Positions 17,389 to 27,219 of a stretch of 64,000 bases of DNA are shown piece by piece. The stretch spans positions 3,162,001 through 3,226,000 of the forward strand of contig NZ_AP022609.1 in the NCBI RefSeq assembly GCF_010729485.1, given 5' to 3'. The DNA is from Mycolicibacter hiberniae (GTDB lineage Bacteria > Actinomycetota > Actinomycetes > Mycobacteriales > Mycobacteriaceae). The notes beneath the pieces are model-generated. The model had not been told where the DNA came from, did no database searches, and saw only the letters and a list, made by a program, of their open reading frames with translations. The position numbers and the translations under genes are program-made. Numbering within the stretch: the first letter of the stretch is position 1; each line of letters opens with the position of its first letter.

Positions 17389-17862
17389 TCAGCGGTTCAG
17401 CGCATCCCCGAACGTCACCTTGAACCCGGGAAGGTCCGACAGCGGCACGGTGGCGTCGTAGGTGCGCTGGTAACCGGTAGCGCTGATCTTCCAGCCGTCG
17501 GCGGTCCGGCGGTAGGTGTCGTGGTAGAACGCGGCGCCGATCAGCATCAGGTTGAAGTCGGGCACGATCACCCGGTCCTGCAGATACCAGATGCCGGTGG
17601 CCGTGTCGGCTCCGGTGAGGGTGATCTCGGGGTGGTTGACCCGGTGCTCGCTGATCAGGTTGCCCGGCAGTGCGTTGCGCATGAACTCCACCAGCGATTC
17701 GCGGTCGGTGAAGGTGCGGTCGCTGCCCATCGACTTGCCGTAGTCGGCGGTGACGTCTTCGGTCAGCGTGGCCGCAAAGTCGTCCCAGTGCTTGGTGTCC
17801 AGTGCCCTCAGGTAGCGGTACTTGACGCCCTTGATGGCTTCTATGGCCTCGAAATCAGTCAC
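17389..17862 (-). CDS. SnoaL/NTF2-like protein inserted between fadE27 and fadD17
   Basis: 157 residues of the NTF2-like alpha+beta barrel: AIKGVKYRYLRALDTKHWDD, FAATLTEDVTADY, HHP-type strand (EHRVNHPEITLTG), and FYHDTYRRTADGWKISATGY. This fold includes polyketide cyclases, steroid isomerases and dehydratases. It lies antisense in what is a continuous fadE26-fadE27-fadD17 unit in M. tuberculosis, and its start is only 29 bases from that of fadD17. A role on a steroid intermediate is plausible but not shown. Confidence 0.8.
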   Translation of the reverse strand: MTDFEAIEAIKGVKYRYLRALDTKHWDDFAATLTEDVTADYGKSMGSDRTFTDRESLVEFMRNALPGNLISEHRVNHPEITLTGADTATGIWYLQDRVIVPDFNLMLIGAAFYHDTYRRTADGWKISATGYQRTYDATVPLSDLPGFKVTFGDALNR

Positions 17863-17891
17863 CGCCCTATTGCAGCACTAATCTGACCCCC

Positions 17892-19409
17892 ATGTCAGCA
17901 CCGACCCTCCCCGACGAGCAGCCCACCGTTACAGCTCTACTGGCGCCGTTGGCCGACGTGGACGACCGGGGCATCTTCTACCAGGACAGCTTCGTCAGCT
18001 GGCACGATCACATCGCTGCGGGAGCCCGGCTGGGCGCCGCACTGCGGGCCCGCCTCGACCCGGAGAAACCGCCGCATGTCGGTGTGCTGCTGGGCAATAC
18101 CCCTTTCTTCTCGACGGTGCTGGTGGCCGCCGCACTGACCGGCATCGTGCCGGTGGGCCTCAACCCCACCCGTAGAGGAGCGGCACTGCAACGCGACGTC
18201 GCCCACGCCGACTGTCAGCTGGTGCTGGCCGACAACACCGCCGGTGTCGAGGTGACGGGCATGATCGATGTCGAATCACCAGGGTGGAACGCGGAATTGG
18301 CCGGCTATGACGGTGCTCCGGTGACCTTCCGCGACGCCGACGCCGACGAACTGTTCATGCTGATCTTTACCTCGGGGACCAGCGGCGACCCGAAGGCGGT
18401 GCGCTGCACCCAGTGGAAGGCGGCGTTCCCGGGGGTGATGCTGTCGCAACGATTCGGGCTGGGCACGTCCGATGTCTGCTATCTGTCCATGCCGCTGTTC
18501 CACTCCAACGCGGTGATGGCGGGTTGGTCGGTGGCAGTTGCCGCCGGCGCGTCGATCGCGTTGCGGCGCAAGTTCTCCGCCTCCGGGTTCATTCCCGACG
18601 TGCGCCGGTTCGGGGCCACCTACGCCAATTACGTGGGCAAGCCGCTGTCGTACGTGCTGGCAACGCCCGAGCAGCCCGACGACGTCGACAACCCCCTGCG
18701 GCTGCTCTACGGCAATGAGGGTGCGCCGCGGGACCTGGAGCGGTTCGCCACCCGCTTCGGCTGCACGGTGGTCGACGCCTTCGGTTCCACCGAGGGCGGG
18801 GTGGCGATCGGGCGCACACCGGACACGCCGCCCGGCGCACTGGGCCCACTGATCGATGGGAACACCATCATCGATGTGGAGACCGGCCAGGAATGCCCGC
18901 CCGGCGTGGTCGGCGAGCTGGTGAACACCAGTGGGCGCGGCCAGTTCCGGGGCTATTACCGCGATCCGGAGGCCGAGGCGCAACGGATGGCCGGCGGCAT
19001 CTATCACTCCGGCGACCTGGCCTACCGCGACGAGGCCGGCTACGCCTACTTCGCCGGCCGGCTCGGCGACTGGATGCGGGTGGACGGCGAAAACCTGGGT
19101 ACCGCTCCGATCGAACGGATCCTGTTGCGCCACAATGCCGTCGCTCAGGTCGCGGTGTATCCCATCCCGGATCCCGCGGTAGGCGATCAAGTGATGGCGG
19201 CACTGGTGCTGGCCAAGGGGGCGTCGTTCGATACCGAGGAGTTTCGCGCGTTTCTCGCCGAGCAGCCCGACCTGGGCCCCAAACAGTGGCCGTCCTATGT
19301 GCGAGTGTCCGGCGAACTGCCGCGCACCGAGACGTTCAAGGTGCTCAAACGGGTGTTGTCGGCCGAGGGCACCGGGTGCTCCGATCCGGTGTTCCAGATC
19401 TGTCGATAA
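17892..19409 (+). CDS. fadD17: Acyl-CoA synthetase FadD17
   Basis: ANL-superfamily acyl-CoA ligase, 505 residues (Rv3506-like). The AMP-binding P-loop LIFTSGTSGDPKAV is near residue 158, GSTEGGVAIGR forms the adenine-binding region, and SGDLAYRDEAGYAYFAGR leads into the C-terminal domain, which ends with a catalytic-lysine segment (TETFKVLKR). FadD17 homologues activate cholesterol side-chain carboxylates to CoA esters. No KstR site is visible in the 29-base gap upstream. Confidence 0.92.
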   Translation: MSAPTLPDEQPTVTALLAPLADVDDRGIFYQDSFVSWHDHIAAGARLGAALRARLDPEKPPHVGVLLGNTPFFSTVLVAAALTGIVPVGLNPTRRGAALQRDVAHADCQLVLADNTAGVEVTGMIDVESPGWNAELAGYDGAPVTFRDADADELFMLIFTSGTSGDPKAVRCTQWKAAFPGVMLSQRFGLGTSDVCYLSMPLFHSNAVMAGWSVAVAAGASIALRRKFSASGFIPDVRRFGATYANYVGKPLSYVLATPEQPDDVDNPLRLLYGNEGAPRDLERFATRFGCTVVDAFGSTEGGVAIGRTPDTPPGALGPLIDGNTIIDVETGQECPPGVVGELVNTSGRGQFRGYYRDPEAEAQRMAGGIYHSGDLAYRDEAGYAYFAGRLGDWMRVDGENLGTAPIERILLRHNAVAQVAVYPIPDPAVGDQVMAALVLAKGASFDTEEFRAFLAEQPDLGPKQWPSYVRVSGELPRTETFKVLKRVLSAEGTGCSDPVFQICR

Positions 19410-19447
19410 CCGCATCCTTTCCGCTAAAGACGCTGGTGCGCAACCGA

Positions 19448-19993
19448 TCAGCTGAAGGCCGGCGCGACGAATCGCCGCACCATCTGTTGTTCGGCCTGAC
19501 TGTCACCGATGGGCCATATCGCCAGTGACATGACCACCCGCACGATCCACTGGGCCGCCTGTGGATCGTCGGCGGCGATTCCGGTGAGGTCCACGGCGAG
19601 ACGGCCCAGCACCGGCGACGCGGGCAGCTCGGTGAGATCGCGGCCGTTGGTGACACCGACCATCATCTTGCGCACGGGGTCGGCCCGGATGTGTTCGAGG
19701 GCCACGGTGATCGCCTTGACCACTCGCTCCGGTCCGCTCAGGTCCTGCACGGCAGTTCGGACCGAGTCGACGATGCGGGCCGCCAGGCGCAGGAGCACGG
19801 CGTCGCGGATCTGGGCTTTACCGCCGGCGTAGCGGTAGATGGTCGCCCGCGAGCAGTGCACCTGCTGGGCCAGCGCCTCGATGTCGAAGGCCTCCAGCCC
19901 ATCCCGCAGGACGAGTTCGGTGGCGGCTGCATAGATGCGGTCCGCGGCTGCCGCGCGTCGCTCGGCCCCCAACAGCCAGTCATCTCGTGCCAC
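19448..19993 (-). CDS. TetR-family regulator next to cyp144 (Rv1776c-like)
   Basis: 181 residues. The N-terminal helix-turn-helix is AADRIYAAATELVLRDGLEA, FDIEALAQQVHCSRATIYRY. The C-terminal domain (WIVRVVMSLAIWPIGDSQAE) would bind a ligand. I prefer the GTG at 19993 because GGGAGG lies 7 bases upstream; an ATG at 20023 adds ten residues but leaves only 9 bases to the ATG at 20033 in the P450 frame. M. tuberculosis has the same divergent TetR/CYP144 pair (Rv1776c/Rv1777), so it probably controls cyp144. Confidence 0.85.
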   Translation of the reverse strand: MARDDWLLGAERRAAAADRIYAAATELVLRDGLEAFDIEALAQQVHCSRATIYRYAGGKAQIRDAVLLRLAARIVDSVRTAVQDLSGPERVVKAITVALEHIRADPVRKMMVGVTNGRDLTELPASPVLGRLAVDLTGIAADDPQAAQWIVRVVMSLAIWPIGDSQAEQQMVRRFVAPAFS

Positions 19994-20179
19994 GGTCCCG
20001 CCTCCCGATTCGTGTGCGCTCATCGTCTCAGCATGGAGACAAAACCGGACATTAATCTCAGCATTCGCGCTGGTGCGTTCATCGGCATGCAACGTCGTCA
20101 CCGACTGCTGGTGATCGGCAAATCTCAACATTGGCCGCGACGGTTGACGCACCACGTCCGCACCGGTCAGCGTGACGAC

Positions 20180-21400
20180 GTGACGACGCGCGAAGGCCGG
20201 CTGGGCATGCTGTTGTTCGATGACAACTACGTACAGGACCCGTACCCGCTGTATCGGCGAATGACCGACAGCGCACCGGTTCATCGCATCGGCGACTCGG
20301 GTTTTTATGCGGTGTGCGGCTGGGATGCGGTGAACGAGGCCATTGCCCGACCCGAGGACTTCTCCTCGAACCTGACCGCGACCATGACCTATCAGCCCGG
20401 CGGCGATGTCGGCACGTTTGCGATGGAGGGCCTTGGCGGCAAGAGTCACGTGCTGGCCACCGCCGACGAACCCGCACACGCCATGCACCGCAAAGCGCTG
20501 CTTCCACAATTGGCGGCCAAGCGCATCAGAGCGTTCGAGCCATTTATCGCCGAGACCGGCCAGCGGCTGTGGAACGCCCATCTGGCCCAGGGGCGCATCG
20601 AGTGGATGGGCGCCATGGCGAATCGACTCCCGATGATGATCGTGGGTCGCATCATCGGCGTACCCGATTCCGACACCGACAAGCTGGTCCGCTGGGGGTA
20701 CGCCGCGACCCAGGTGGTCGAGGGACTGGTCAGCGAAGACCAACTCACCGCGGCCGGCATCGCCGTGATGGAGCTGTCGGGCTACATCGCCGAACAGTTT
20801 CAACGGGCCGCTGAAGATCCCCGGGACAATCTGCTGGGCGATCTGGCCACGGCCTGCGCGCGCGGAGAGCTCGAGGACCTGACCGCGCTGACCATGATGA
20901 TCATCTTGTTCAGCGCCGGTGGTGAATCCACGGCGTCGTTGATCGGCTCCGCGGCGTGGATTCTGGCCACACAACAGGACATCCAGGACCAGCTGCGCCA
21001 ACAAGCGGAACTGCTCGGCGCGTTCCTCGAAGAGGTCCTGCGCTATGAGCCCCCCTTTCGGGGCCACTATCGCCACGTGGTCAACGACACCGAGCTGTGC
21101 GGCGTGCGGCTTCCCGCCGATGCGCGCCTGCTGCTGCTCTGGGGTGCGGCCAACCGCGACCCGGCCCACTTCGACGACCCCGACCGATTCAGGCTGGACC
21201 GTCCGGGCGCCAAGACGCACCTCACCTTCGGGAAGGGCATCCACTTCTGCCTGGGGGCCGCCCTTGCGCGATTGGAAGCGCAGATCGTGATCGGCCAGCT
21301 GCTCGCAAACACCACCGGACTGCGCGCTGCCGAAGTGGGCAGATGGCTGCCGAGCCTGCTGGTCCGGCGGCTGGAGAGCCTGCAGCTGGCCTGCGGGTGA
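20180..21400 (+). CDS. cyp144: Cytochrome P450 CYP144
   Basis: Heme monooxygenase orthologous to M. tuberculosis CYP144 (Rv1777). Long identical stretches as I recall that protein include YAVCGWDAVNEAI and RPEDFSSNLTATMTY. I-helix SAGGESTAS, ExxR in EEVLRYEPP, and heme ligand Cys357 in FGKGIHFCLG. Start is uncertain: the frame is open to an ATG at 20033 (455 residues), but the GTG at 20180 (406 residues) leaves a 186-base divergent promoter region and aligns with the shorter, leaderless CYP144 form reported in M. tuberculosis. No strong Shine-Dalgarno precedes either start. The substrate is unknown. Confidence 0.88.
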   Translation: MTTREGRLGMLLFDDNYVQDPYPLYRRMTDSAPVHRIGDSGFYAVCGWDAVNEAIARPEDFSSNLTATMTYQPGGDVGTFAMEGLGGKSHVLATADEPAHAMHRKALLPQLAAKRIRAFEPFIAETGQRLWNAHLAQGRIEWMGAMANRLPMMIVGRIIGVPDSDTDKLVRWGYAATQVVEGLVSEDQLTAAGIAVMELSGYIAEQFQRAAEDPRDNLLGDLATACARGELEDLTALTMMIILFSAGGESTASLIGSAAWILATQQDIQDQLRQQAELLGAFLEEVLRYEPPFRGHYRHVVNDTELCGVRLPADARLLLLWGAANRDPAHFDDPDRFRLDRPGAKTHLTFGKGIHFCLGAALARLEAQIVIGQLLANTTGLRAAEVGRWLPSLLVRRLESLQLACG

Positions 21401-21629
21401 CGTCCCCGGCGGCCACATCCGTCCCGTCGGAGTTGCTCAGCGCGGTGCCGACCGCCGAAATGGGGTGAGCGTTCCTCCCACCGGGTCGCAATTCTGGGCG
21501 AATAAATACACCAATGGGGCGCCTTACGTTCGCCTTCCCGGCCCCATCGGGTTACTCGGGCATTGGCGGGGTCCGACACGGGCGATCCTCATCCGCATTC
21601 GCTCGGCCGTGGCAGGCAATACTGAGTCA
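21401..21629. other. Gene-free interval between cyp144 and the serine hydrolase gene
   Basis: 229 bases without a supportable gene. An AT-rich GAATAAATACACC around 21500 could be a -10-type element for the downstream gene. No KstR-type operator or strong hairpin was seen. Confidence 0.4.
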
Positions 21630-22418
21630 ATGCCTGTTGCCCGCCGCCTCGTCGTCGCAGCCCTGGCCGCTGCCATCGCTCTGGCCCTGCCCACCCCCGC
21701 AACCGCGGAGCCCCTGCAGGCATCCTTCGCGCAGCTGGCCAACACCATCCCGGGCAACGTCGGCCTCGCCTATGCCCCCGTCGGCCAGAACGGCGTCGTC
21801 ACTCTCGGTTCGCTGCAGAGCGGCGTCGCCTGGTCGACCATCAAGGTTCCGCTGGCGATCGCGGCGATCCACGCCAACCGCCCCAACGCCCAGGAACTGG
21901 CGGCCAAGGCGGTCACCGCATCGGACAACGACGCCGCCGAACAGCTGTGGTCCTCCCTGGGGCCCGCACCCCAGGCCGCCCAACAGGTGCAGGCCGTGCT
22001 CCGGGCCGGCGGTGACACCGGCACCGCCGTCGAGTCCCGGCGACTGCGTCCTGAATTCAGCGCCTTCGGCCAGACCCAGTGGCCGCTGGGCCGCCAAGCG
22101 GTGTTCGCCGCGCATCTGCCCTGCATGGCCGCCGCCGCGCCCGTCTACAGCTTGATGCGCAACACCGTGACCGACCAGCGCTGGGGGTTGGCCGGCATCG
22201 GCGCCCCGACCAAAGGCGGCTGGGGCCCCGGCCAGGGCGGCGGGTATCTGGTGCGCCAGTTCGGCATCGTCGGCACACCGCGGGGTGATCTGGCGGTGGC
22301 ACTGGCGGCCGAGCCCAAGGACGGCAGCTTCGGATCAGGGGTCGCGGCACTCAACCAGATGACCCAGTGGCTGAGCGCTCATGCCGCCGAGCTACCGGGT
22401 GGCCGCTGCGCGGGGTAG
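21630..22418 (+). CDS. Exported serine hydrolase, class A beta-lactamase-like
   Basis: 262 residues with a signal peptide (MPVARRLVVAALAAAIALAL, cleavage near TATA-EP). The catalytic set of the beta-lactamase/penicillin-binding fold is visible: STIK at 69-72 (SxxK), SDND (SxN), and a KGG near residue 190 in place of K[ST]G. It could be a periplasmic hydrolase or a non-hydrolytic relative; beta-lactam resistance cannot be assumed. The ATG at 21630 places the signal peptide at the N-terminus; the upstream ATG at 21465 adds 55 residues with no family support. Confidence 0.8.
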   Translation: MPVARRLVVAALAAAIALALPTPATAEPLQASFAQLANTIPGNVGLAYAPVGQNGVVTLGSLQSGVAWSTIKVPLAIAAIHANRPNAQELAAKAVTASDNDAAEQLWSSLGPAPQAAQQVQAVLRAGGDTGTAVESRRLRPEFSAFGQTQWPLGRQAVFAAHLPCMAAAAPVYSLMRNTVTDQRWGLAGIGAPTKGGWGPGQGGGYLVRQFGIVGTPRGDLAVALAAEPKDGSFGSGVAALNQMTQWLSAHAAELPGGRCAG

Positions 22419-22460
22419 GTTGGCCGCTAACCACGTGTTACCCGCGAGTAGGAGACACCC

Positions 22461-24014
22461 ATGCCCGCCCCGTCCGCCGCAGAGTTCGACCGGCTGCGTC
22501 AGTTGGCCGCCATCGACGACATCAACGCGCGGCAGTCGAAGACCATCGACGAGGTCTTCACCGGCCAGCCGCTGACCACGATCCCGGTCGGCAACGCCGA
22601 GGATGTGGCGGCCGCGTTCGTCAAGGCCCGCGCAGCCCAGCGCGTCTGGGCGGCACGGCCGGTCAAGGAGCGCTGCGCCATCATCGAGGGCTACCGCGAC
22701 CTGGTGATCGCCAACCGGAACTTCCTGATGGACGTATGCCAGGCCGAGACCGGCAAGGCACGTTCGGCGGCGCAGGAGGAGATCCTCGACATCATGCTCA
22801 ACGCGCGTTACTACGCGCGTCAGGCAGCCAAATTGCTGGCCTCCAAGCGGGTACCGGGGCTGTTGCCCGGCGTCGTCAAGACCGTGATCAACCACCACCC
22901 GAAGGGTGTCGTGGGCGTCATCGCCCCCTGGAACTACCCGATGACACTGTCGATTTCGGACGCCATCCCCGCGCTGCTGGCCGGCAACGCCGTCGTGATC
23001 AAACCCGACAGCCAGACCCCGTACTGCACCCTGGCCAACGCCGAGCTGCTGTATCAGGCCGGTCTGCCCCGTGACCTGCTCGCAGTGGTGCCCGGTCCGG
23101 GCTCGGTAGTCGGCACGGAGATCGTGCAGCAGTGCGACTACCTGATGTTCACCGGTTCCAGTGCCACCGGCCGGACCCTGGCCGAGCAGTGCGGCGCCCG
23201 GCTGATCGGCTTCTCCGCCGAACTGGGCGGCAAGAACCCGATGATCGTCACCAAGGGCGCCAACCTGTCCGAGGTCGCCAAAGCCGCCACCCGCGCCTGC
23301 TTCTCCAACGCCGGGCAGTTGTGCATCTCGATCGAGCGGATCTACGTCGAACGCGAGGTGGCCGACGAGTTCGCCGCGAAGTTCGCCGAGCAGGTACGCG
23401 CCATGAAGCTCTCGGCCACCTACGACTTCAATGCCGACATGGGCAGCCTGATCTCCGAAGACCAGGTCAAGACCATCTCCAACCACGTCGACGACGCCAA
23501 GGCCAAGGGCGCCAAGGTGATCGCCGGCGGCAAGGCCCGCCCCGACATCGGCCCGCTGTTCTACGAGCCGACGGTGCTGACCGACGTCACCGACGAGATG
23601 GAGTGCGCCCGCAACGAGACGTTCGGCCCGGTGGTCTCCATCTACCCCGTCGCCGACGTCGAAGAGGCCATCGCGAAGGCCAACGACACCGAGTACGGAC
23701 TGAACGCCAGCGTGTGGGCCGCGAGCAAGTCCCAAGGGGAGGCGATCGCCGCGCGCATCCGCTCCGGCACGGTCAACGTCGACGAGGGCTACGCGCTGGC
23801 CTTCGGCAGCGTCGCCGCCCCGATGGGCGGCATGAAGGCCTCCGGGGTGGGCCGCCGCCACGGTGCCGACGGGATCCTCAAGTACACCGAGTCGCAGACC
23901 GTCTCCACCGCCCGGGTCCTGAATCTGGACCCGCCGCCGGGCATCTCCGGGCCGGTGTGGCAGAAGCTGCTGACCCCGATGATCCGGGTGATACAGGCGC
24001 TACCGGGCCGGTAG
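22461..24014 (+). CDS. gabD2: Succinate-semialdehyde dehydrogenase GabD2
   Basis: Aldehyde dehydrogenase of 517 residues, close to M. tuberculosis GabD2 (Rv1731, 518). Cofactor loop GVIAPWNYPMTLSISDAIPA, FTGSSATGR, general-base Glu in SAELGGKNPMIV, and the nucleophile in FSNAGQLCISIERIY. The C-terminus LDPPPGISGPVWQKLLTP matches GabD2. It oxidises succinic semialdehyde to succinate using NADP+. In M. tuberculosis this gene is far from the cholesterol cluster, so its place here reflects rearrangement. GAGACACCC precedes the ATG. Confidence 0.93.
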   Translation: MPAPSAAEFDRLRQLAAIDDINARQSKTIDEVFTGQPLTTIPVGNAEDVAAAFVKARAAQRVWAARPVKERCAIIEGYRDLVIANRNFLMDVCQAETGKARSAAQEEILDIMLNARYYARQAAKLLASKRVPGLLPGVVKTVINHHPKGVVGVIAPWNYPMTLSISDAIPALLAGNAVVIKPDSQTPYCTLANAELLYQAGLPRDLLAVVPGPGSVVGTEIVQQCDYLMFTGSSATGRTLAEQCGARLIGFSAELGGKNPMIVTKGANLSEVAKAATRACFSNAGQLCISIERIYVEREVADEFAAKFAEQVRAMKLSATYDFNADMGSLISEDQVKTISNHVDDAKAKGAKVIAGGKARPDIGPLFYEPTVLTDVTDEMECARNETFGPVVSIYPVADVEEAIAKANDTEYGLNASVWAASKSQGEAIAARIRSGTVNVDEGYALAFGSVAAPMGGMKASGVGRRHGADGILKYTESQTVSTARVLNLDPPPGISGPVWQKLLTPMIRVIQALPGR

Positions 24015-24017
24015 CGC

Positions 24018-25433
24018 TCAGTGCCGGCCGGTCCGGTTCTTGCCCCGGTCGATGTCGCGCTCCAACTCGGCCAGCGCGGGCTCGATGGCGTCGGCCATCT
24101 TGTGGATGTCCTCGGCGACTTCCGGCGTGGTCACGAATCCGAAGTCGAGGTGATCCCGGTACGAGAAGCAGGTGATGTTCAGGGCGACGTCCATCACCGG
24201 CGGACCCAGCGGGACCAGTGACTCCAGTTCGGCCCCGGCCATGTAGATCGGAACCGGCGGTCCCGGAACGTTGGAGACCACCAGGTTGATCGGGGCCAGC
24301 CGGTTCGACAGTCCGGTCGCGGTGTAGGCACGCGCGGCGAGTTGCAGCAGCCCAGGCGGCGTGGTGTCGGTCAGCCCCATGATCTGATGGGCCGACAGCG
24401 CCTTGGCCATCTGCTTGGCGCTCTGGGTGTTGGCGTGAATGGTCTTGAGCCGCTGCGCCGCTCCCTCGATGTCGGTGGCCATGGACACCGTCATCGAACT
24501 GACCTTGTTGCCGACCTCTCCCTGGCTCTCCTCGGTACGGGTCGACACCGGGATCTGGGCCACCAGCGGCTTGTCGGGCAGCTCACCGCGCTCGCCCAGG
24601 TACTGGCGGACGGCGCCGGCCACGATGGCCAGTACGACATCGTTGAGCTTCACCCCGTAGGCGTCCTTGACAGCCTTGATCCGGGCGAGCTCGATGCGGG
24701 CGGCACTGATCCGCCGGTGCGGCGAGACGCTGGCGTTGAACCGGGTCACCGGCGCATCGAAGTACCGCGGGGGTTTGCGGGGCAGCCCCAGCCCCACGGT
24801 GGCGATCTGCTGGCGGACGGTCTGCTGCAGCAGCCGGCCGATCCGGTACGGCGTCTTGACGGCGACGTTGACCAACTCCTCGACCACACGGCGCTCGTAG
24901 CTGGGCATGGCAGCACCATTCGACGAGCCGCTGGCCGCCGGCGGCGCAGGCCGAGGCTCCGGCGTGATGTCCAGCATGATCTCGAACAGCCCTGCACCCG
25001 AGACACCGTCGACGATCGCGTGATGCATCTTGGTCAGGGTCGCGACCCGGCCGCCGCTGACGCCCTCGATCACCCACATCTCCCACAAGGGGCGGGAGCG
25101 ATCCAGCTTGTAGGACATCAGCCGCCCCACGAGCTCTTCGACCTCACGCCGGCCGCCCGGCGCGGGAACGCCGATTCGTCGCAGGTGGAAGTCGATGTCG
25201 AGGTCGTCGTCCTCGACAAACCACGGCCGGTCCAGACCCAGCGGGGCAGGGGTGACCTTCCAGCGCAGCTGCGGCAGTTGCGGCAGTCGCTCGATCAGCA
25301 GCTCGCGGACCCGCTCGAAACTGTAGTTCGGCGCATTGGTGGTGTCACAGACCGCGAGTCCACCGATGTGCATGTGCCAGCCCGCCGTTTCGGCAGACCA
25401 GAACGCGGCGTCCACGCCCGAAAGTCGCTGCAT
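24018..25433 (-). CDS. Wax ester synthase/diacylglycerol acyltransferase (Rv1425-like)
   Basis: WS/DGAT family, 471 residues. The active-site motif HHAIVDG is at 137-143, and [19 protein letters not shown] near the C-terminus is the other family signature. It would transfer acyl groups from CoA to diacylglycerol or alcohols at the membrane, making storage lipid. It converges on gabD2 with 3 bases between stops. Cholesterol and fatty-acid breakdown feed triacylglycerol stores in mycobacteria, but which acceptor this paralogue uses is not visible. Confidence 0.9.
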   Translation of the reverse strand: MQRLSGVDAAFWSAETAGWHMHIGGLAVCDTTNAPNYSFERVRELLIERLPQLPQLRWKVTPAPLGLDRPWFVEDDDLDIDFHLRRIGVPAPGGRREVEELVGRLMSYKLDRSRPLWEMWVIEGVSGGRVATLTKMHHAIVDGVSGAGLFEIMLDITPEPRPAPPAASGSSNGAAMPSYERRVVEELVNVAVKTPYRIGRLLQQTVRQQIATVGLGLPRKPPRYFDAPVTRFNASVSPHRRISAARIELARIKAVKDAYGVKLNDVVLAIVAGAVRQYLGERGELPDKPLVAQIPVSTRTEESQGEVGNKVSSMTVSMATDIEGAAQRLKTIHANTQSAKQMAKALSAHQIMGLTDTTPPGLLQLAARAYTATGLSNRLAPINLVVSNVPGPPVPIYMAGAELESLVPLGPPVMDVALNITCFSYRDHLDFGFVTTPEVAEDIHKMADAIEPALAELERDIDRGKNRTGRH

Positions 25434-25497
25434 CGAAAGAGAGTAGCCCGGACACCGGCTCGCCGGGGGCGGCTCCCCGGCAAAAGATTCGGTGAAT

Positions 25498-27150
25498 CTA
25501 GTTCTCGACCGTCACGTGCTTGGCGTGCACCTCATCAGCCGGCCGGGCCTCGGTCTGCTCCTTGGCCCAGCGGTAGTCCGGCTTGCCCGCCGGGGAGCGC
25601 TTGACCTCGTCGACGAACCACAGACTGCGGGGCACCTTGTAGCCGGCGATCTCGGTACGCGCACAGGTGTTGATCTCCGCCAGCGAGGGCCGGGCGTCTC
25701 CGCGGGCCTGCACCACCGCGGCGACATGCTGGCCGTAGCGGGCGTCGGGCACCCCGACCACCAGCGCATCGAAGACGTCCGGGTGGGTCTTGAGAGCGGC
25801 CTCGACCTCTTCGGGGTAGATCTTCTCCCCGCCGGAGTTGATCGACACCGACCCGCGGCCCAGCATGGTCACGGTGCCGTCGGCCTCGACCTGCGCGAAG
25901 TCGCCGGGGATCGCATACCGCACTCCGTTGATGGTGCGGAAGGTCTCGGCGGTCTTCTTCTCGTCCTTGTAGTAACCGACCGGGATGTGCCCCCGCTTGG
26001 CGATGATGCCCCGCACGTCCGAACCGGGCTGGACCTCGTTGCCGTCGTCGTCGAGCACGACCGTGTTCTTGTCGATGGTGACCCGCGGCCCGCCGGTGTG
26101 CGCCTCACCCTTGGCGACGATGCTGGTGCCGCCGAAACCGGTCTCCGAGGACCCGATGGAGTCGGTGATGATCCGGTTGGGCAGCAGCTCCAGCAGCCGC
26201 TCCTTGATGCTCGGGCTGAACAGCGCCGCGGTGGAGGCCAGCAGAAACAGCGACGACAAGTCGTACTCGTTGCCGGCGTCCTGGTGGGCCAACAGGGCAT
26301 CCAGCAGCGGACGCGCCATCGCATCCCCGGTGAAGAACAGCAGGTTGACCTTGTGGTCGTGGATGGTGCGCCATACCGTGTCGGCGTCGAATTCCGGTGC
26401 CAGCACCACAGTTTGGCCGCTGAACAGCGACATCCAGGTGGCCGACTGGGTCGCGCCGTGGATCATCGGCGGAATCGGGTGACGGACCATCGGCGGGTTG
26501 GCGGCGGCCTGCTTGGCCAAGTCGTACTCGTCGGCGATCGGCTCGCCGGTGGCGAAGTCGGTGCCGCCGAACAGCACGCGGTAGATGTCCTCGTGGCGCC
26601 ACATCACCCCCTTGGGGAACCCGGTGGTACCGCCGGTGTAGAGCAGGTAGATGTCGTCGGCGCTGCGGGGACCGAAGTCACGCTCGGGCGAGCTCTGCGC
26701 CAGCGCGGCCTCGAACTCCACCCCGCCGTAGCGCTGACAGTCCAGGTCGCTGCCGTCCTCGACCACCAGGATGGTCTTGACCTTCGGGGTGTCGGGCAAG
26801 ACGTTGGCCACCCGATCGGCGTACTGGCGCTCGTGCACCAGGGCGACCATGTCGGAGTTGTCGAACAGGTAGCGCAGTTCGCCCTCGACGTAGCGGAAGT
26901 TGATGTTGACCAGGATGGCGCCGGCCTTGATGATGCCGAGCATCGCCACGACGATCTCGTTGCGGTTGCGGCAGTACAGGCCGACCTTGTCGTCCTTCTT
27001 GACGCCTTGCTCGATCAGGTAGTGGGCCAGCCTGTTGGCCTTCTCCTCCAGCTGCGCATAGGTCAGCTGTTCGGTCCCGCAGATCAGGGCAACCCGATCG
27101 GGGACGGCGTCGATGGCGTGTTCGGCTAAGTCGGCGATGTTGAGAGCCAC
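25498..27150 (-). CDS. fadD19: Steroid-CoA ligase FadD19
   Basis: ANL acyl-CoA ligase orthologous to Rv3515c, 550 residues. FadD19 activates C27 (and C24-branched) sterol side-chain acids to CoA esters. P-loop [18 protein letters not shown] near residue 180, [13 protein letters not shown], and the catalytic-Lys end [13 protein letters not shown] use the GTG at 27150 ([20 protein letters not shown]), matching the family N-terminus; a TTG at 27159 adds three residues. The KstR operator ends only 12 bases upstream of this start, suggesting a very short or absent 5' UTR. Divergent from echA19. Confidence 0.95.
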   Translation of the reverse strand: MALNIADLAEHAIDAVPDRVALICGTEQLTYAQLEEKANRLAHYLIEQGVKKDDKVGLYCRNRNEIVVAMLGIIKAGAILVNINFRYVEGELRYLFDNSDMVALVHERQYADRVANVLPDTPKVKTILVVEDGSDLDCQRYGGVEFEAALAQSSPERDFGPRSADDIYLLYTGGTTGFPKGVMWRHEDIYRVLFGGTDFATGEPIADEYDLAKQAAANPPMVRHPIPPMIHGATQSATWMSLFSGQTVVLAPEFDADTVWRTIHDHKVNLLFFTGDAMARPLLDALLAHQDAGNEYDLSSLFLLASTAALFSPSIKERLLELLPNRIITDSIGSSETGFGGTSIVAKGEAHTGGPRVTIDKNTVVLDDDGNEVQPGSDVRGIIAKRGHIPVGYYKDEKKTAETFRTINGVRYAIPGDFAQVEADGTVTMLGRGSVSINSGGEKIYPEEVEAALKTHPDVFDALVVGVPDARYGQHVAAVVQARGDARPSLAEINTCARTEIAGYKVPRSLWFVDEVKRSPAGKPDYRWAKEQTEARPADEVHAKHVTVEN

Positions 27151-27161
27151 AACACACAAAC

Positions 27162-27175
27162 TAGAACGTGTTACA
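27162..27175. promoter_or_regulatory. KstR-type operator between fadD19 and echA19
   Basis: TAGAACGTGTTACA, an exact consensus match identical to the site at 14987. It sits 11 bases before the fadD19 start and 44 before echA19, so it can repress both divergent genes. Confidence 0.85.
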
Positions 27176-27219
27176 TTTCGATTTCAAGTCGAGGATCCAA
27201 CCCGGAAAGGCGGACGCCG

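Noticed and set aside
20024..21418. Long upstream extension of the TetR frame, running antisense to cyp144
   Set aside because: The extension has no TetR homology and lies opposite a clear P450.
22392..23861. A 489-codon minus-strand frame opposite gabD2
   Set aside because: Asp/Gly/Val/His-rich low-information translation; GabD2 is unmistakable on the plus strand.
25492..27129. A 545-codon plus-strand open frame opposite fadD19
   Set aside because: Val/Gly/Asp/Arg-rich translation without domain features, an antisense shadow of a high-GC gene with clear homology on the other strand.
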